64,000 bases of DNA from Oceanisphaera profunda (GTDB taxonomy: Bacteria > Pseudomonadota > Gammaproteobacteria > Enterobacterales > Aeromonadaceae): assembly GCF_002157895.1 (NCBI RefSeq), contig NZ_CP021377.1, forward strand, positions 2,790,001 through 2,854,000, in the 5' to 3' direction. Both the position numbers and the translations under genes were made by a program. A model generated the notes under the pieces. The model was given only the letters and a program-made list of their open reading frames with translations, did no database searches and was not told where the DNA came from. This document shows positions 44,311 through 53,132 of this stretch, in pieces (within the stretch, counting starts at the first letter, position 1; each line of letters starts with the position of its first letter).

Positions 44311-45060
44311 ATGAGTAAACCTCTTTTTCTGCTGGTGGTACTGGGGCTAACGGCCTGTACTTCCTCAGGAGAGCAGCAGTTTGATGCTAATAATCATTAT
44401 CTGCCCCACGATCATGCATCCCACTATATTAATCGCAAGCCTCTGGGGCCTTTAGTGCAGCCAGAGGTGTCGCCGCGCCACAGCCAAGATGGCGTGCCAA
44501 TGCGCATGAGTGCTGGTACGCGCAGCGCTTATTTGCCGCAGGCGGGACCGTCTTTGGTGGGCGGACAAACCCAGCTGCAACAGCATATGTCGGCTTTGGC
44601 TTATCGTTTGGTGTCCAGTGCGCACAAGTTGAATACTCAGTCGGGCATTGCGGTGAGCGGCTTTGTGGATCAGCAAGATTATAACAGCCAAGATGACTTT
44701 AGCCGTTTGTTGTCTGAAACCATGATGTTTCAACTCAATCAATATGGCTTGCGGGTTGTGGACTTTAAAACCTTGCCTTTTATCCGCATTACGCCAGAAG
44801 GCGACATTACTACCAGTCGTGATTATCGCCAGCTAAGTGGCCGCATCAATGCGCAGTATTTGGTACACGGCACTGTGAGTGAAACCACCGGCGGGCGGTT
44901 AGTTAATGCGCGCTTGGTGTCGATGGCCGATAATAGTTTGGTTGCCAGCGCCCAGCAGTTTATTCCTGAATACCTAGTGGCCAGCATGCTTAAAGCCCAA
45001 GGCCCGGAGCCCAGAGTGCAAGTGATTACGCCTGAATATAGGAGCCGTTATGCTAAGTAA
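44311..45060 (+). CDS. flgO: Flagellar outer-membrane lipoprotein FlgO
   Basis: FlgO-family protein needed for polar flagellar stability in Vibrio. Lipobox LTAC after MSKPLFLLVVLG. FlgO domain (about 80-245) with MSALAYRLVSSAHKLNTQSG and a YLVHGTVSE strand. ATG at 44311 is preferred (GGGAG 5 bases upstream); 44299 and 44308 are in-frame alternatives. Ends inside the start of flgP (11-base overlap), so the two are coupled. Confidence 0.9.
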   Translation: MSKPLFLLVVLGLTACTSSGEQQFDANNHYLPHDHASHYINRKPLGPLVQPEVSPRHSQDGVPMRMSAGTRSAYLPQAGPSLVGGQTQLQQHMSALAYRLVSSAHKLNTQSGIAVSGFVDQQDYNSQDDFSRLLSETMMFQLNQYGLRVVDFKTLPFIRITPEGDITTSRDYRQLSGRINAQYLVHGTVSETTGGRLVNARLVSMADNSLVASAQQFIPEYLVASMLKAQGPEPRVQVITPEYRSRYAK

Positions 45061-45454
45061 GCGCGGGTTATTAATGTGCTTAATGCTATGGCCTTTAATG
45101 GCCTGCAGCAACAGCACGGGCGGGCCGATTTTTGCGAAACAACTTATTTATGCGGTGGGCTATGCGCCCATTAGCTTGCAGCAGCCGGTGGATCCTCAGC
45201 AAAAACTATTGCACGCCATGCGCGCCTCTAAGTTAGATGCCTATCGAGAGCTGACCGAGCAGTTAAGTGGGGTGATGACTTCAAGCTCCAGCATTACCAA
45301 CAGCAATATTTTGCAAGACGGTGCGGTAAGCAACAGCAGCCGAGGTGTGGTGCGCGGCGCGCGGGTAGTAAACAGTTACCCAGACGGTGATATGTATATC
45401 ACCGAGCTAGAGCTAGATTTAAAGTTGTATGAACAGCTAAGACGCGGGTATTGA
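45050..45454 (+). CDS. flgP: Flagellar lipoprotein FlgP (LPP20 family)
   Basis: Outer-membrane lipoprotein of the basal-body-associated disk of polar flagella. Signal MLSKRGLLMCLMLWPLMAC with lipidated Cys19. The LPP20 domain follows, with LHAMRASKLDAYRELTEQLSG and a VRGARVVNSYPDGDMY strand. 134 residues. SD AGGAG lies inside flgO. Confidence 0.9.
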   Translation: MLSKRGLLMCLMLWPLMACSNSTGGPIFAKQLIYAVGYAPISLQQPVDPQQKLLHAMRASKLDAYRELTEQLSGVMTSSSSITNSNILQDGAVSNSSRGVVRGARVVNSYPDGDMYITELELDLKLYEQLRRGY

Positions 45455-45639
45455 GGGCAATGCTTAATTGTGAATTGTAAGTGCAGCTAAAACGAAAACA
45501 CCAGATCTTGTAGAAGCCGCTTTAGCCGGCTGGTTTTTCGCAGAAAAACTCCCCATCTAAAACGAGATCCTGATGGGCACAGAATGACGGCTAAAAATAC
45601 AGCAGACACAGCCCTACTGCCGTCCTACCGTGTTCGCCT

Positions 45640-46180
45640 CGGTATCTCGCTTTTGGTACTAAAACCACACTGAGATCCTGACGTGCGTCAGGATGACGGC
45701 ATAAAAAAGGCCAGAACCCCATCCCTTGGTCTTTGCGAGGAGTGTAACGACGCGGCAATCCATGGTTGGGACCTTGTGAAAACTTGCAGAATGGATTGCC
45801 GCGCTGCGCTCGCAAAGACAGCATAAGGCATAACACACCAGTTTCTTGGCCGTCATATCGGACCAGATCCGGTATCTCGCACTTGGTACTAAAGCCAAAG
45901 CGAGATCCTGACGTGCGTCAAGATGACGGCATAAAAAAGGCCAAAACCCCATCCCTTGGTCTTTGCGAGGAGTGTAACGACGCGGCAATCCATGGTTTGG
46001 CTCTGAGCAAGCTTGCAGAATAGATTGCCGCGCTGCGCTCGCAAAGACGGCATAAGGGCATAACACACCAGTTTCTTGGCCGTCATACCGGGCGAGATCC
46101 GGTATCTCGCACTTGGTACTAAAACCACACCGAGATCCTGACGTGCGTCAGGATGACGGCATAAACACCGCCTTTGCGTG
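45640..46180. repeat. Tandem array 2 of the 230-bp composite repeat
   Basis: Module C starts at 45672, 45902 and 46132, exactly 230 bases apart; module A starts at 45731 and 45961, also 230 apart. The monomer is the one in array 1 some 25 kb away and in the same orientation. The array separates flgOP from flgN. All ORFs across it are repeat translations. Confidence 0.93.
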
Positions 46181-46220
46181 TGAGGCGCTATGGTTGTTCT
46201 TACGGTCTCACAAACAAAAA

Positions 46221-46248
46221 TACCGCTCTTTATGGGAGCGGTGTTTTT
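46221..46248 (-). terminator. Terminator downstream of flgN
   Basis: ACCGCTC/GAGCGGT stem with seven-base loop and T runs on both strands; it can end flgAMN transcription (minus) and read-through from flgOP (plus). Confidence 0.7.
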
Positions 46249-46304
46249 GTTTGGCTTCATTCAACATTAAGCATTTAAAATTAAATATTCCCGCTAGCGG
46301 GTGT

Positions 46305-46718
46305 TTAAACCTTAAATCCGACACCTTTGTTGATGCCTTTGGTGTGACCTTTTTGGTCATAGGTCATACTTTGCCGTTCGTGCAGACGGCTTAAAATATT
46401 ACCAAGTTGGCGAACACCGTTGAGCGATTGCTCGAGTAATTGCTCGGCGACTTGGCTTTGCTCTTGGCATTGCTCTACTAACTGGCGCAGGCTATTAACT
46501 TGAGGCAGATAATCACTGCTTAAGCGCTCGCGCTCCGGATGATTGGCAAGCTCGGCATCTGTGCTTTGAATTTGCGTCAGCAAAGTCTGTTTTTGCTCCG
46601 CTAATGGCGGCAGCTCCAGCGCTTTGCGATGCACGATCAACTCAAGCTCCTGTTGGGTAATGTCTAATAACAGCTCGAGTTGGGATTTTTGTTGAACTAG
46701 CAGCGCAGCAAGCGACAT
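46305..46718 (-). CDS. flgN: Flagellar export chaperone FlgN
   Basis: Cytosolic chaperone that escorts the hook-filament junction proteins FlgK and FlgL to the export gate. 137 residues, almost wholly alpha-helical with leucine heptads (LLVQQKSQLELLLDITQQEL) and a C-terminal binding helix. ATG follows the flgM stop by one base (TAATATG). Sequence is variable in this family; identification rests on length, helicity and position beside flgM. Confidence 0.88.
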   Translation of the reverse strand: MSLAALLVQQKSQLELLLDITQQELELIVHRKALELPPLAEQKQTLLTQIQSTDAELANHPERERLSSDYLPQVNSLRQLVEQCQEQSQVAEQLLEQSLNGVRQLGNILSRLHERQSMTYDQKGHTKGINKGVGFKV

Positions 46719-46719
46719 A

Positions 46720-47040
46720 TTAGAGGCCTTCTAAGTCTTGCTCAAAACGTGAAATATTGGCCGCCAGTCGGTCACTGTCAACTTGGTAGCTGCCTTCGTT
46801 GATGGCTTTTTTCAGCGCCTCTAAGCGGGCGCTATTATCCGGTGCCGGCGTGTTAGACAGCGAGTGCTGCACCTGACTCAAGCGCTGTGCCTGCGGCGTT
46901 AGCGTGACGGAGTCTTGCTTAGGCGCCACCGTATTAGGCGTGTTGCTTGGCGCGGCATCTGTGGCCACGCTTTGCTTATATTTATTGTTGGTCAGCGGCG
47001 TGTTAGTGCTGATCCCTACGGGTAATTTATCGATAGCCAT
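46720..47040 (-). CDS. flgM: Anti-sigma-28 factor FlgM
   Basis: Binds and holds sigma-28 (FliA) inactive until it is exported through the finished hook. 106 residues. The N-terminal half is polar and disordered; the C-terminal half (about 55-106) carries the sigma-binding helices RLEALKKAINEGSYQVDSDRLA, where the YxVDs segment is typical. ATG at 47040 is preferred over 47094, which would place the sigma-28 promoter inside the gene. Confidence 0.9.
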   Translation of the reverse strand: MAIDKLPVGISTNTPLTNNKYKQSVATDAAPSNTPNTVAPKQDSVTLTPQAQRLSQVQHSLSNTPAPDNSARLEALKKAINEGSYQVDSDRLAANISRFEQDLEGL

Positions 47041-47076
47041 GATGTTAATGTCCTGTTCTGCTGCTGCGTACAAGGG

Positions 47077-47103
47077 GTATCGGCTTGTTGCCAAATAACT
47101 TTA
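47077..47103 (-). promoter_or_regulatory. Sigma-28 (FliA) promoter of flgMN
   Basis: On the minus strand TAAAGTTA, an 11-base spacer, and GCCGATAC match the FliA consensus TAAAGTTT-N11-GCCGATAA with two differences. It lies 37-63 bases before flgM, inside the flgA-flgM gap. Confidence 0.85.
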
Positions 47104-47124
47104 GCAGAATTTATAAAGCAGAAT

Positions 47125-47880
47125 TTACAACTTAACCTGCACCTGACCGGCGGCCACAATTTGTGCGCTAATTTCTCGGCCCGAGTTAACGTTGCTGATG
47201 CGAATGGTGTCATTAAAAGAGCCATCTTCTTTGGCCAAACCATCGGTTTTTAAGCTGAGCCCGCCGGTTTGCGCCAAAATACTGACTCTGTCGCCCTTGC
47301 ATACCACGCATAATTGACTGCTTAAAATCGGTTGTCCGGCGCGCAAGTCTCGTTTGCTGCGTGAGCCAATAAGCTCACTCGGGTTGCTAAAAACCCCGCC
47401 GCGCAATAGTACTTCATCTTGATAATCCACGCTCAAATGCTGCGCTTGCAGCAAGGTATTACGTGTTATCGGGTCGCTGGCCGTTACTACTGGCTTAAGC
47501 ACTTTTACCCGTACCGGCACAAAAATTTCCCAGCTGGGAGTTTCATGACACTGCAAAAATACGTGCGTATTGCGCTTCACATCACCGGCACCGCGTATGT
47601 CGGCGGTAAGTTGGCCTAAGCATTCGGTCAATGCTATGCGGGTATCTATGCTGGCGGCAGTCACTTCTAGTTTATCGTCCGGCTGCAAAGGTACTAAATC
47701 TCGCACATAGTCTTCGGCGTAGCGGCGAATTTCATCATGCACATTACTGGCCCCCAGCGTTTGCGCCTGTAGTGGGCCCATATTGGCTGAGAGCAAGAAT
47801 AGGATAAAGACGGGCAAGCTTGATAATTTGCTCAAACTGCGCAAGGCTGCGCTTAAGGGTAAAAAATTTCTGTTAAGCAT
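47125..47880 (-). CDS. flgA: Flagellar P-ring assembly chaperone FlgA
   Basis: Periplasmic chaperone needed for FlgI P-ring polymerisation. ATG at 47880 follows GAGGAAAGA and gives 251 residues with a signal peptide ending near AQA; an ORF from 47952 adds 24 unlikely residues. The C-terminal SAF-type region has VTASDPITRNTLLQAQHLSV and SLKTDGLAKEDGSFNDTIRISNVNSGR (read in pieces), typical FlgA. FlgM follows 84 bases later with its own promoter. Confidence 0.93.
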   Translation of the reverse strand: MLNRNFLPLSAALRSLSKLSSLPVFILFLLSANMGPLQAQTLGASNVHDEIRRYAEDYVRDLVPLQPDDKLEVTAASIDTRIALTECLGQLTADIRGAGDVKRNTHVFLQCHETPSWEIFVPVRVKVLKPVVTASDPITRNTLLQAQHLSVDYQDEVLLRGGVFSNPSELIGSRSKRDLRAGQPILSSQLCVVCKGDRVSILAQTGGLSLKTDGLAKEDGSFNDTIRISNVNSGREISAQIVAAGQVQVKL

Positions 47881-48089
47881 TCTTTCCTCTTGGCCGATAT
47901 AAAAGCAGTGGCTCATATCACGTAGCTGCTGAGCGCTGTTGGCGTCGGCCATTAGCGGATGCTAAGCTAACGCCCGGTTCGCATAAATCAGCGCTATCAA
48001 TACGCACTACCTATAAGCATACTTATCGTATAATGCATAAAACATGCCATGGACGGACAAGCATACCACGGCCTTAATGGAGAAACTGT
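47881..48089. other. Divergent flgA / cheV promoter region
   Basis: Contains TATAAT at 48029-48034, a possible sigma-70 -10 element for cheV without a good -35. No sigma-54 or sigma-28 consensus found. No repeats. Confidence 0.4.
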
Positions 48090-49004
48090 ATGGCGGGCGT
48101 ACTCGACTCGGTAAACCAAAGAACACAACTGGTGGGTCAGAACAGGTTGGAATTATTACTGTTTAGGCTTAACGGGCGTCAACGATTTGGCATTAACGTG
48201 TTCAAGGTCAAAGAGGTGTTGCAGTGCCCTAAGCTGACGGTATTGCCGCAGCGTAATGCCATGATCAAAGGCGTGGCCAATATTCGCGGTAAAACCATCT
48301 CTATTATTGATATCAGTAAAGCCATGGGCGGTCGCCCGGTTGAGCAGACTGAGAACAGCTTTGTGATTATCTCTGAATATAATCGTTCGGTGCAGGGCTT
48401 TTTAGTGGGCTCGGTAGACCGAATTGTGAATATGAACTGGGAAGCTATTTTACCGCCGCCTAAAGGAACGGGTCGCTCTAATTATATGACCGCCGTTACC
48501 GAAATTGACGGTGAGCTGGTAGAAATATTGGATGTCGAAAAAATTCTCGATGAGATTGCACCGCGCAACGTAATCGTGAAACAAGAGTTAGTGGATGAGG
48601 TTTCTCATTTAATGACAGCCGAGCAAAAGCCGATTTTAATTGCCGATGATTCTTCGGTTGCCCGTCGTCAAATTCAAAAAACCATGGAAACACTGGGCCT
48701 TGAATGCATTGTAGTGGAAAACGGCAAGCTGGCGCTCAATAAACTGCGTGAATTAGCCGCCAATGGTCCGATTCTTGAACAGCTGTCTATGGTTATTTCT
48801 GACGTAGAAATGCCAGAAATGGATGGTTATACCTTAACGTCTGAAATTCGTAGTAATCCAGCCCTCAAAGATCTGCATGTTATTTTACATACCTCATTAA
48901 GTGGCGTATTTAACAAAGCATTAATTGAAAAAGTCGGCGCCGATAATTTTATCGCTAAATTCCATCCCGACGAGCTGGCATCAGCCGTGAAGGCTGCACT
49001 CTAA
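48090..49004 (+). CDS. cheV: Chemotaxis coupling protein CheV
   Basis: CheW-type adaptor (about 15-165) fused to a response-regulator receiver (about 180-304). The CheW half has FGINVFKVKEVL and VANIRGKTISIIDI. The receiver has the acidic pair ADD, the phospho-acceptor in VISDVEMPEMDG and the Lys in FIAKFHPDEL. 304 residues, GGAG 7 bases before ATG. Followed 19 bases later by cheR, the usual polar-flagellar pair. Confidence 0.95.
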   Translation: MAGVLDSVNQRTQLVGQNRLELLLFRLNGRQRFGINVFKVKEVLQCPKLTVLPQRNAMIKGVANIRGKTISIIDISKAMGGRPVEQTENSFVIISEYNRSVQGFLVGSVDRIVNMNWEAILPPPKGTGRSNYMTAVTEIDGELVEILDVEKILDEIAPRNVIVKQELVDEVSHLMTAEQKPILIADDSSVARRQIQKTMETLGLECIVVENGKLALNKLRELAANGPILEQLSMVISDVEMPEMDGYTLTSEIRSNPALKDLHVILHTSLSGVFNKALIEKVGADNFIAKFHPDELASAVKAAL

Positions 49005-49023
49005 ACTGCTGTAAAGGACACAG

Positions 49024-49845
49024 ATGAAAAATCTGACCGAAGAACAATACCGCGCTTTTTGTCATTTTCTAGAAACTAGCACCGGCATAGTGCTGGGAGA
49101 TAACAAGCAGTATTTGGTTAAAAGTCGCTTGTCACCTTTGCTGGCGCGTTTTCAAATAGAGTCGTTAGATGAGCTAATTGTAAAATCCATGAGCTTGCGT
49201 GAGCGAGAGCTGAAAACCGCGGTGATCGATGCCATGACCACCAATGAAACCTTATGGTTTCGTGACAGTTATCCCTTTACCTTGCTTACCGAAAAGCTGT
49301 TTCCTGAGTTGGCAAAGCCTGGCAAAACATTAAAAGTATGGTCGGCGGCCAGCTCCTCGGGCCAAGAGCCGTACTCCATTGCCATGACCGCATTAGAGTA
49401 TCAAGCTCGCAAACCAGGCGGTTTGCCGGGGCTACAAATAGTGGCCACGGATATTTCTACCAGCATGTTGGAGCAATGCAAGAGTGGCATTTACGACAGC
49501 TTATCGCTGGCGCGCGGTTTATCCCCTGAGCGCCGGAGCCACTTTTTTACCCCGTTAACCGAAGGCAAGATGCAGCTGCAACAGAAGGTAAGAAGCATGG
49601 TCAACTTTCGACCGTTCAACTTGCTAGACAGCTACAGTTTGCTGGGTAAATTTGACATTATTTTTTGCCGCAACGTATTAATTTATTTTTCACCGGCCAA
49701 TAAAACTAAGATCCTGAATCAATTTGCCCAATCGTTAAATCCCGGTGGCTATCTGCTACTCGGCGCCTCTGAGTCACTCACCGGCTTATCAGATAAGTTT
49801 GAAATGATCCGCTGCAACCCCGGCATCATCTACCGCATCAAATAA
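49024..49845 (+). CDS. cheR: Chemotaxis protein methyltransferase CheR
   Basis: SAM-dependent methylation of chemoreceptor glutamates. 273 residues: N-terminal helical domain, then catalytic domain with TTNETLWFRD, VWSAASSSGQEPYSIAM (SAM loop), ATDIS, and FDIIFCRNVLIYF. No C-terminal extensions. It could act on the receptor gene at 13.2-15.1 kb, though that receptor lacks a docking pentapeptide. Confidence 0.96.
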   Translation: MKNLTEEQYRAFCHFLETSTGIVLGDNKQYLVKSRLSPLLARFQIESLDELIVKSMSLRERELKTAVIDAMTTNETLWFRDSYPFTLLTEKLFPELAKPGKTLKVWSAASSSGQEPYSIAMTALEYQARKPGGLPGLQIVATDISTSMLEQCKSGIYDSLSLARGLSPERRSHFFTPLTEGKMQLQQKVRSMVNFRPFNLLDSYSLLGKFDIIFCRNVLIYFSPANKTKILNQFAQSLNPGGYLLLGASESLTGLSDKFEMIRCNPGIIYRIK

Positions 49846-49848
49846 TTT

Positions 49849-49870
49849 AAGGCCCGCAAGGGCCTTTTTT
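49849..49870 (+). terminator. Terminator after cheR
   Basis: AAGGCCC-GCAA-GGGCCTT followed by a T run; stable GCAA tetraloop. Confidence 0.88.
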
Positions 49871-49889
49871 ATTGGGTCTTACGCCTCAC

Positions 49890-50703
49890 GCCTTCATTTC
49901 TGCCGTCATCCTGACGCACGTCAGGATCTCGCTTTAGTTTTAAGAGCAAAGAGCGAGATACCGAAGCAAGTTCGGTATGACGGCAAAGTGCGGTGTGTTG
50001 TTTTAGCCGTCTTCCTGATGCACATCAGGATCTCGGTTTTTGTTTTAAACATAAGAGCGAGATACCGAGGCAAGTTCGGTATGACGGCAAAGTGCGTCGG
50101 TTTTGTAGGCTGCCATTATTTATATCAAGAGTATTCGGCAGTCCCGCCTCAGCGGGATTTAAAACCATCCTGCTTCGCAGGGCCGGCGAAGTCCTCTTTA
50201 CCAAAGAGACGGCCGGCTACAGGTATCAGTCTTTCGTAGGTGGCAATTTATTCGCCACGGTTTTGCTGTTGATCTTTTGTAGGCTGCCATTGTTTCTATA
50301 AAGAGTATTCGGCAGTCCCGTCTCAGCGGGATTTCAAACCCATCCAGCTACGCTGGCCCCGCGAACAAGTTGCGGGCTACAAGAGATTGTCTTTGCAGGC
50401 GAACACTTGTTCTCGCATTACGCCTTAGGCGTAAGTCTTTAAACCCTCCAGCTGCGCTGGCCGGCGAAACTCTTTGTTCTAATGCCGTCATCCTGATGCA
50501 CATCAGAATCTTGGTTTTGGTTTTAAACATAAGAGCGAGATACCGAAGCAAGTTCGGTATGACGGTAAAGTGCGGTGTGTTGTTTTAGCCGTCATCCTGA
50601 TGCACATCAGAATCTTGGTTTTGGTTTTAAACATAAGAGCGAGATACCGAAGCAAGTTTGGTATGACAGCCAAGAAACTGGTGTGTTACGCCTTTATGCT
50701 GTC
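49890..50703. repeat. Mosaic of modules B, C and F left of the IS110 element
   Basis: Module C/B pairs at about 49901-49985, 50008-50095, 50486-50580 and 50588-50668; module F at about 50104-50240, 50276-50390 and 50392-50470. Many units are reverse-oriented relative to array 1. It ends in GTGTGTTACGCCTTTATGC, the left half of an interrupted composite monomer. ORFs here are repeat translations. Confidence 0.8.
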
Positions 50704-50918
50704 ATCCTATGCTTTCCCTGTTGGTTATAGACGTATAATCCAACAACCAAAAGAGAGGGGCTGAGGCTTTATTTGTCTTTAGTCTTTGAAGACTGTTCGC
50801 AATGATAGCCGCCCTCTCTTGTTTAAGTAAATTTCGAACAGTTCATTGAGGCTAAGACCTCGTATTTAGGATTGCTGAAACTGCTTAAGCACCGGTATGT
50901 GCAACAGGAGAAACAAGA
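50704..50918 (+). ncRNA. Putative bridge-RNA region of the IS110 element
   Basis: Non-coding left end of the element. In IS110-group elements, the region upstream of the transposase encodes a structured RNA that pairs with target and donor DNA. Visible complementarity includes GTTGGTTATAGACGTATAATCCAAC-like pairing (GTTGG near 50720 with CCAAC near 50742) and CCTCTCTT/AAGAGAGG (50813-50820 with 50751-50758). The exact RNA ends are unknown. Confidence 0.5.
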
Positions 50919-51872
50919 ATGAAAGTGGTTGTAGGTATAGATGTTAGCAAAGACTGGTTTGATATTGCCTGGAAAGAAAATGACCGCATTAAAACTCAGC
51001 GCTTTGACTCCACTGCTAGTGGAATAAATCAGCTTATGAAGGCCACGCCAGCAGACGCAATTTACGTGATGGAAGCCACGGGCGTTTATCATGCTCGCTT
51101 AGCTGTCACGCTCTTTGAAACCGAGCGTAACGTGGCGGTGATAAACCCGTTAGTAATTAAGCGCTATGGGCAAATGAGGCTGTCTCGCGTTAAAACAGAC
51201 ACCGCTGATGCAAGCTTGATTTTGAGCTACGGCGAAAGCGTGGAGTTTATGCTCTGGAAGCCTGAGCCTCACCACATACAAGAGCTGAAAGTCGCTCAAG
51301 GCTGGCTAGACGACCTCACTGAAGACATGACACGCTTGTCTAATCGTGGGCATGCACAGAGCTACTTAGTGGTCAGAAGTGCAATGGTAGACAGGCAGTT
51401 TTTAAGGCGCAAAGAGCAACTTAAACAGGACATTACAGAGTGCGAAGCGCACTTGGAAAAACAAGTAAAAAAGCATTTTGCTGAGTTGTATAAGCTACTC
51501 AACAGTATTCCCTCAATCGGTAGTAAAACAGCGACTCAGTTGATTATATCTACGGGTGGATTTACTAAGTTTATTAGTATTAAACAGCTCAGCGCTTATG
51601 TAGGCGTAAGCCCCACGACTTACGAATCTGGCAGCTCTGTTAGAGGGCGAGGTGGCATCGCCAAAATGGGGCAAGGCCGGCTACGTCAACTGCTGTATCT
51701 ATGCAGCTGGACAGCAAGAAAATGCAATCCATCCTGCGTGGCTTTGTATGAACGACTTCAAGCATTAGGCAAGCCAGCTAAAGTCATTAGCATCGCCATC
51801 GCACATAAACTGCTTAGACAAGCATTTGCAGTGGCAACTAAAAAAACAGCCTATTCACCAGAATTTGCTTGA
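50919..51872 (+). CDS. IS110-family transposase (DEDD recombinase)
   Basis: 317 residues. N-terminal RuvC-like DEDD domain with GIDVSKDWFDIAW (Asp7), VMEATGVYHARLA (Glu) and RVKTDTADASLI (Asp). C-terminal Tnp20 domain with IPSIGSKTATQLI and the SSVRGRGGIAKMGQGRLR block containing the catalytic Ser. Both domains are complete, no frameshift, so the element may be active. SD AGGAG precedes ATG. Confidence 0.95.
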   Translation: MKVVVGIDVSKDWFDIAWKENDRIKTQRFDSTASGINQLMKATPADAIYVMEATGVYHARLAVTLFETERNVAVINPLVIKRYGQMRLSRVKTDTADASLILSYGESVEFMLWKPEPHHIQELKVAQGWLDDLTEDMTRLSNRGHAQSYLVVRSAMVDRQFLRRKEQLKQDITECEAHLEKQVKKHFAELYKLLNSIPSIGSKTATQLIISTGGFTKFISIKQLSAYVGVSPTTYESGSSVRGRGGIAKMGQGRLRQLLYLCSWTARKCNPSCVALYERLQALGKPAKVISIAIAHKLLRQAFAVATKKTAYSPEFA

Positions 51873-51888
51873 AAAAAAGCACAGTTCA

Positions 51889-52100
51889 TTGCGAGCGCAG
51901 CGCGGCAATCCATTCTGCACGCCTGCACAAGAGTCCCAACCATGGATTGCCGCGTCGTTGCACTCCTCGCAAGGACCAAGGGATAGGGCTCTGGCCTTTT
52001 TTATGCCGTCTTCCTGATGAAATTCAGGATCTCGGTTTAGATGGGGAGTTTTTCTGCGAAAAACCAGCCGGCTAAAGCGGCTTCTACAAGAGCTGGTATT
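51889..52100. repeat. Composite repeat right of IS110 (reverse modules A, C and F)
   Basis: Module A in reverse orientation (51889-51975), GGACCAAGGGATAGGG, GGCCTTTTTTATGCCG, a module C variant and AACCAGCCGGCTAAAGCGGC (module F-like). It is the right half of the monomer whose left half ends at 50703. Confidence 0.85.
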
Positions 52101-52148
52101 ATCGTTTTAGTTAAGCTCACCACTCACCATTAACCATTGCTCTATAGC

Positions 52149-52164
52149 TGGCATGAGTCTTGCT
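52149..52164 (+). promoter_or_regulatory. Sigma-54 promoter of the flgB operon
   Basis: TGGCATGAGTCTTGCT carries GG and GC 10 bases apart and differs from TGGCAC-N5-TTGC by one base. It lies about 145 bases before flgB, as expected for FlrC/FlrA-dependent rod-hook genes in Vibrio-type cascades. Confidence 0.85.
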
Positions 52165-52308
52165 TGTATATAGGTGAGAGTCTAGGTGTAAGTTGAACCT
52201 AGGGTAAGCACACTGCTTAATAACCCAGAACAACACATAATTTAAGCCGCGGGTGGCAAGAGTTTGCCGCCTACTGGCAACAACGTAACGTAAGACAAGA
52301 GGTGCAGG

Positions 52309-52710
52309 GTGGCAATTTCATTCGATAAAGCCTTTGGTATACATCAACACGCCCTAACGGCCCGCTCAAGTCGCGCTGAAGTGCTGGCCAGTAACTTGGC
52401 CAACGCAGATACGCCTGGTTATAAAGCCAAAGACATGGATTTTCAGGCGGCGCTGAATCAGGCACAAAATAACCAAGGCTTTTCGCTGAGTCGTACTAAT
52501 CAACAGCACTTCGCCGTTGAGATAGCGCCGCCCGGCATGGTGCAGTTTCGCGTGCCTAACCAGCCAGACACCGGCGATGGCAACACGGTCGATGTACAAA
52601 CCGAGCGTAATAACTACATGGAAAACGCCTTGCAGTATCAAGCCTCGCTCGAGTTTTTAAACGGCAAAATAAGCGGCCTGTTAAAAGCCATTAAAGGAGA
52701 ATCAATGTGA
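52309..52710 (+). CDS. flgB: Flagellar proximal rod protein FlgB
   Basis: 133 residues. GTG start with AGAGG upstream. N-terminal coiled segment followed by the rod/hook signature [21 protein letters not shown]-terminal [19 protein letters not shown]. First gene of the rod-hook operon. Its stop overlaps the flgC start (GTGA). Confidence 0.95.
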   Translation: MAISFDKAFGIHQHALTARSSRAEVLASNLANADTPGYKAKDMDFQAALNQAQNNQGFSLSRTNQQHFAVEIAPPGMVQFRVPNQPDTGDGNTVDVQTERNNYMENALQYQASLEFLNGKISGLLKAIKGESM

Positions 52711-53126
52711 GCCTATTTAAGGTATTTGATATTTCCGGCAGCGCCATGAGCGCGCAGTCGGTGCGCCTTAATACCACCGCCAGTAACTTGGCGAACGCAG
52801 ACAGCGTAAGCTCCAGCGTGGGTGAAACTTACCGCGCGCGCAAACCGGTATTTGCCGCCGATCTCAACCAGGCCCTGTCTGATCGTCAAGAAAGCGTCGG
52901 CGTTAAAGTGATGGGCATAGTCGAAACCGACAAGCCGTTACTCAAAGAATTTCACCCAGATCACCCCATGGCAGACGCAGAAGGCTTTATCTATAAGCCC
53001 AACGTCAACGTAGTTGAAGAAATGACCGACATGCTAAGTGCTTCTCGTAACTACCAAACTAACGTGCAGGTAGCAGACGCCGCCAAGCAAATGTTGCAGC
53101 AAACGCTGCGCCTCGGTAAGGGGTAA
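52707..53126 (+). CDS. flgC: Flagellar proximal rod protein FlgC
   Basis: 139 residues, GTG start overlapping flgB, SD AAAGGAG inside flgB. Signature [11 protein letters not shown] near the N-terminus and [24 protein letters not shown] at the C-terminus are standard FlgC. Confidence 0.95.
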   Translation: MSLFKVFDISGSAMSAQSVRLNTTASNLANADSVSSSVGETYRARKPVFAADLNQALSDRQESVGVKVMGIVETDKPLLKEFHPDHPMADAEGFIYKPNVNVVEEMTDMLSASRNYQTNVQVADAAKQMLQQTLRLGKG

Positions 53127-53132
53127 TAACTG

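Larger units (their letters stand above)
50704..51888 (+). mobile_element. IS110-family insertion sequence
   Basis: About 1.19 kb. The ends are inferred by comparing with the uninterrupted composite repeat at 55326-55400: left flank matches through TTTATGC-Y-GTC (50703) and right flank resumes at TTGCGAGCGCAGCGCGGC (51889). Another monomer type (near 21190, reverse strand) contains GTTCATTGCGAG, so the true right end could be up to 5 bases earlier. No terminal inverted repeats, as usual for IS110. The 215-base region before the transposase is the expected location of a bridge RNA. Confidence 0.82.

Noticed and set aside
49988-50764. ORFs between cheR and the IS110 element
   Set aside because: Repeat translations of modules B, C and F; no ribosome-binding sites or domains.
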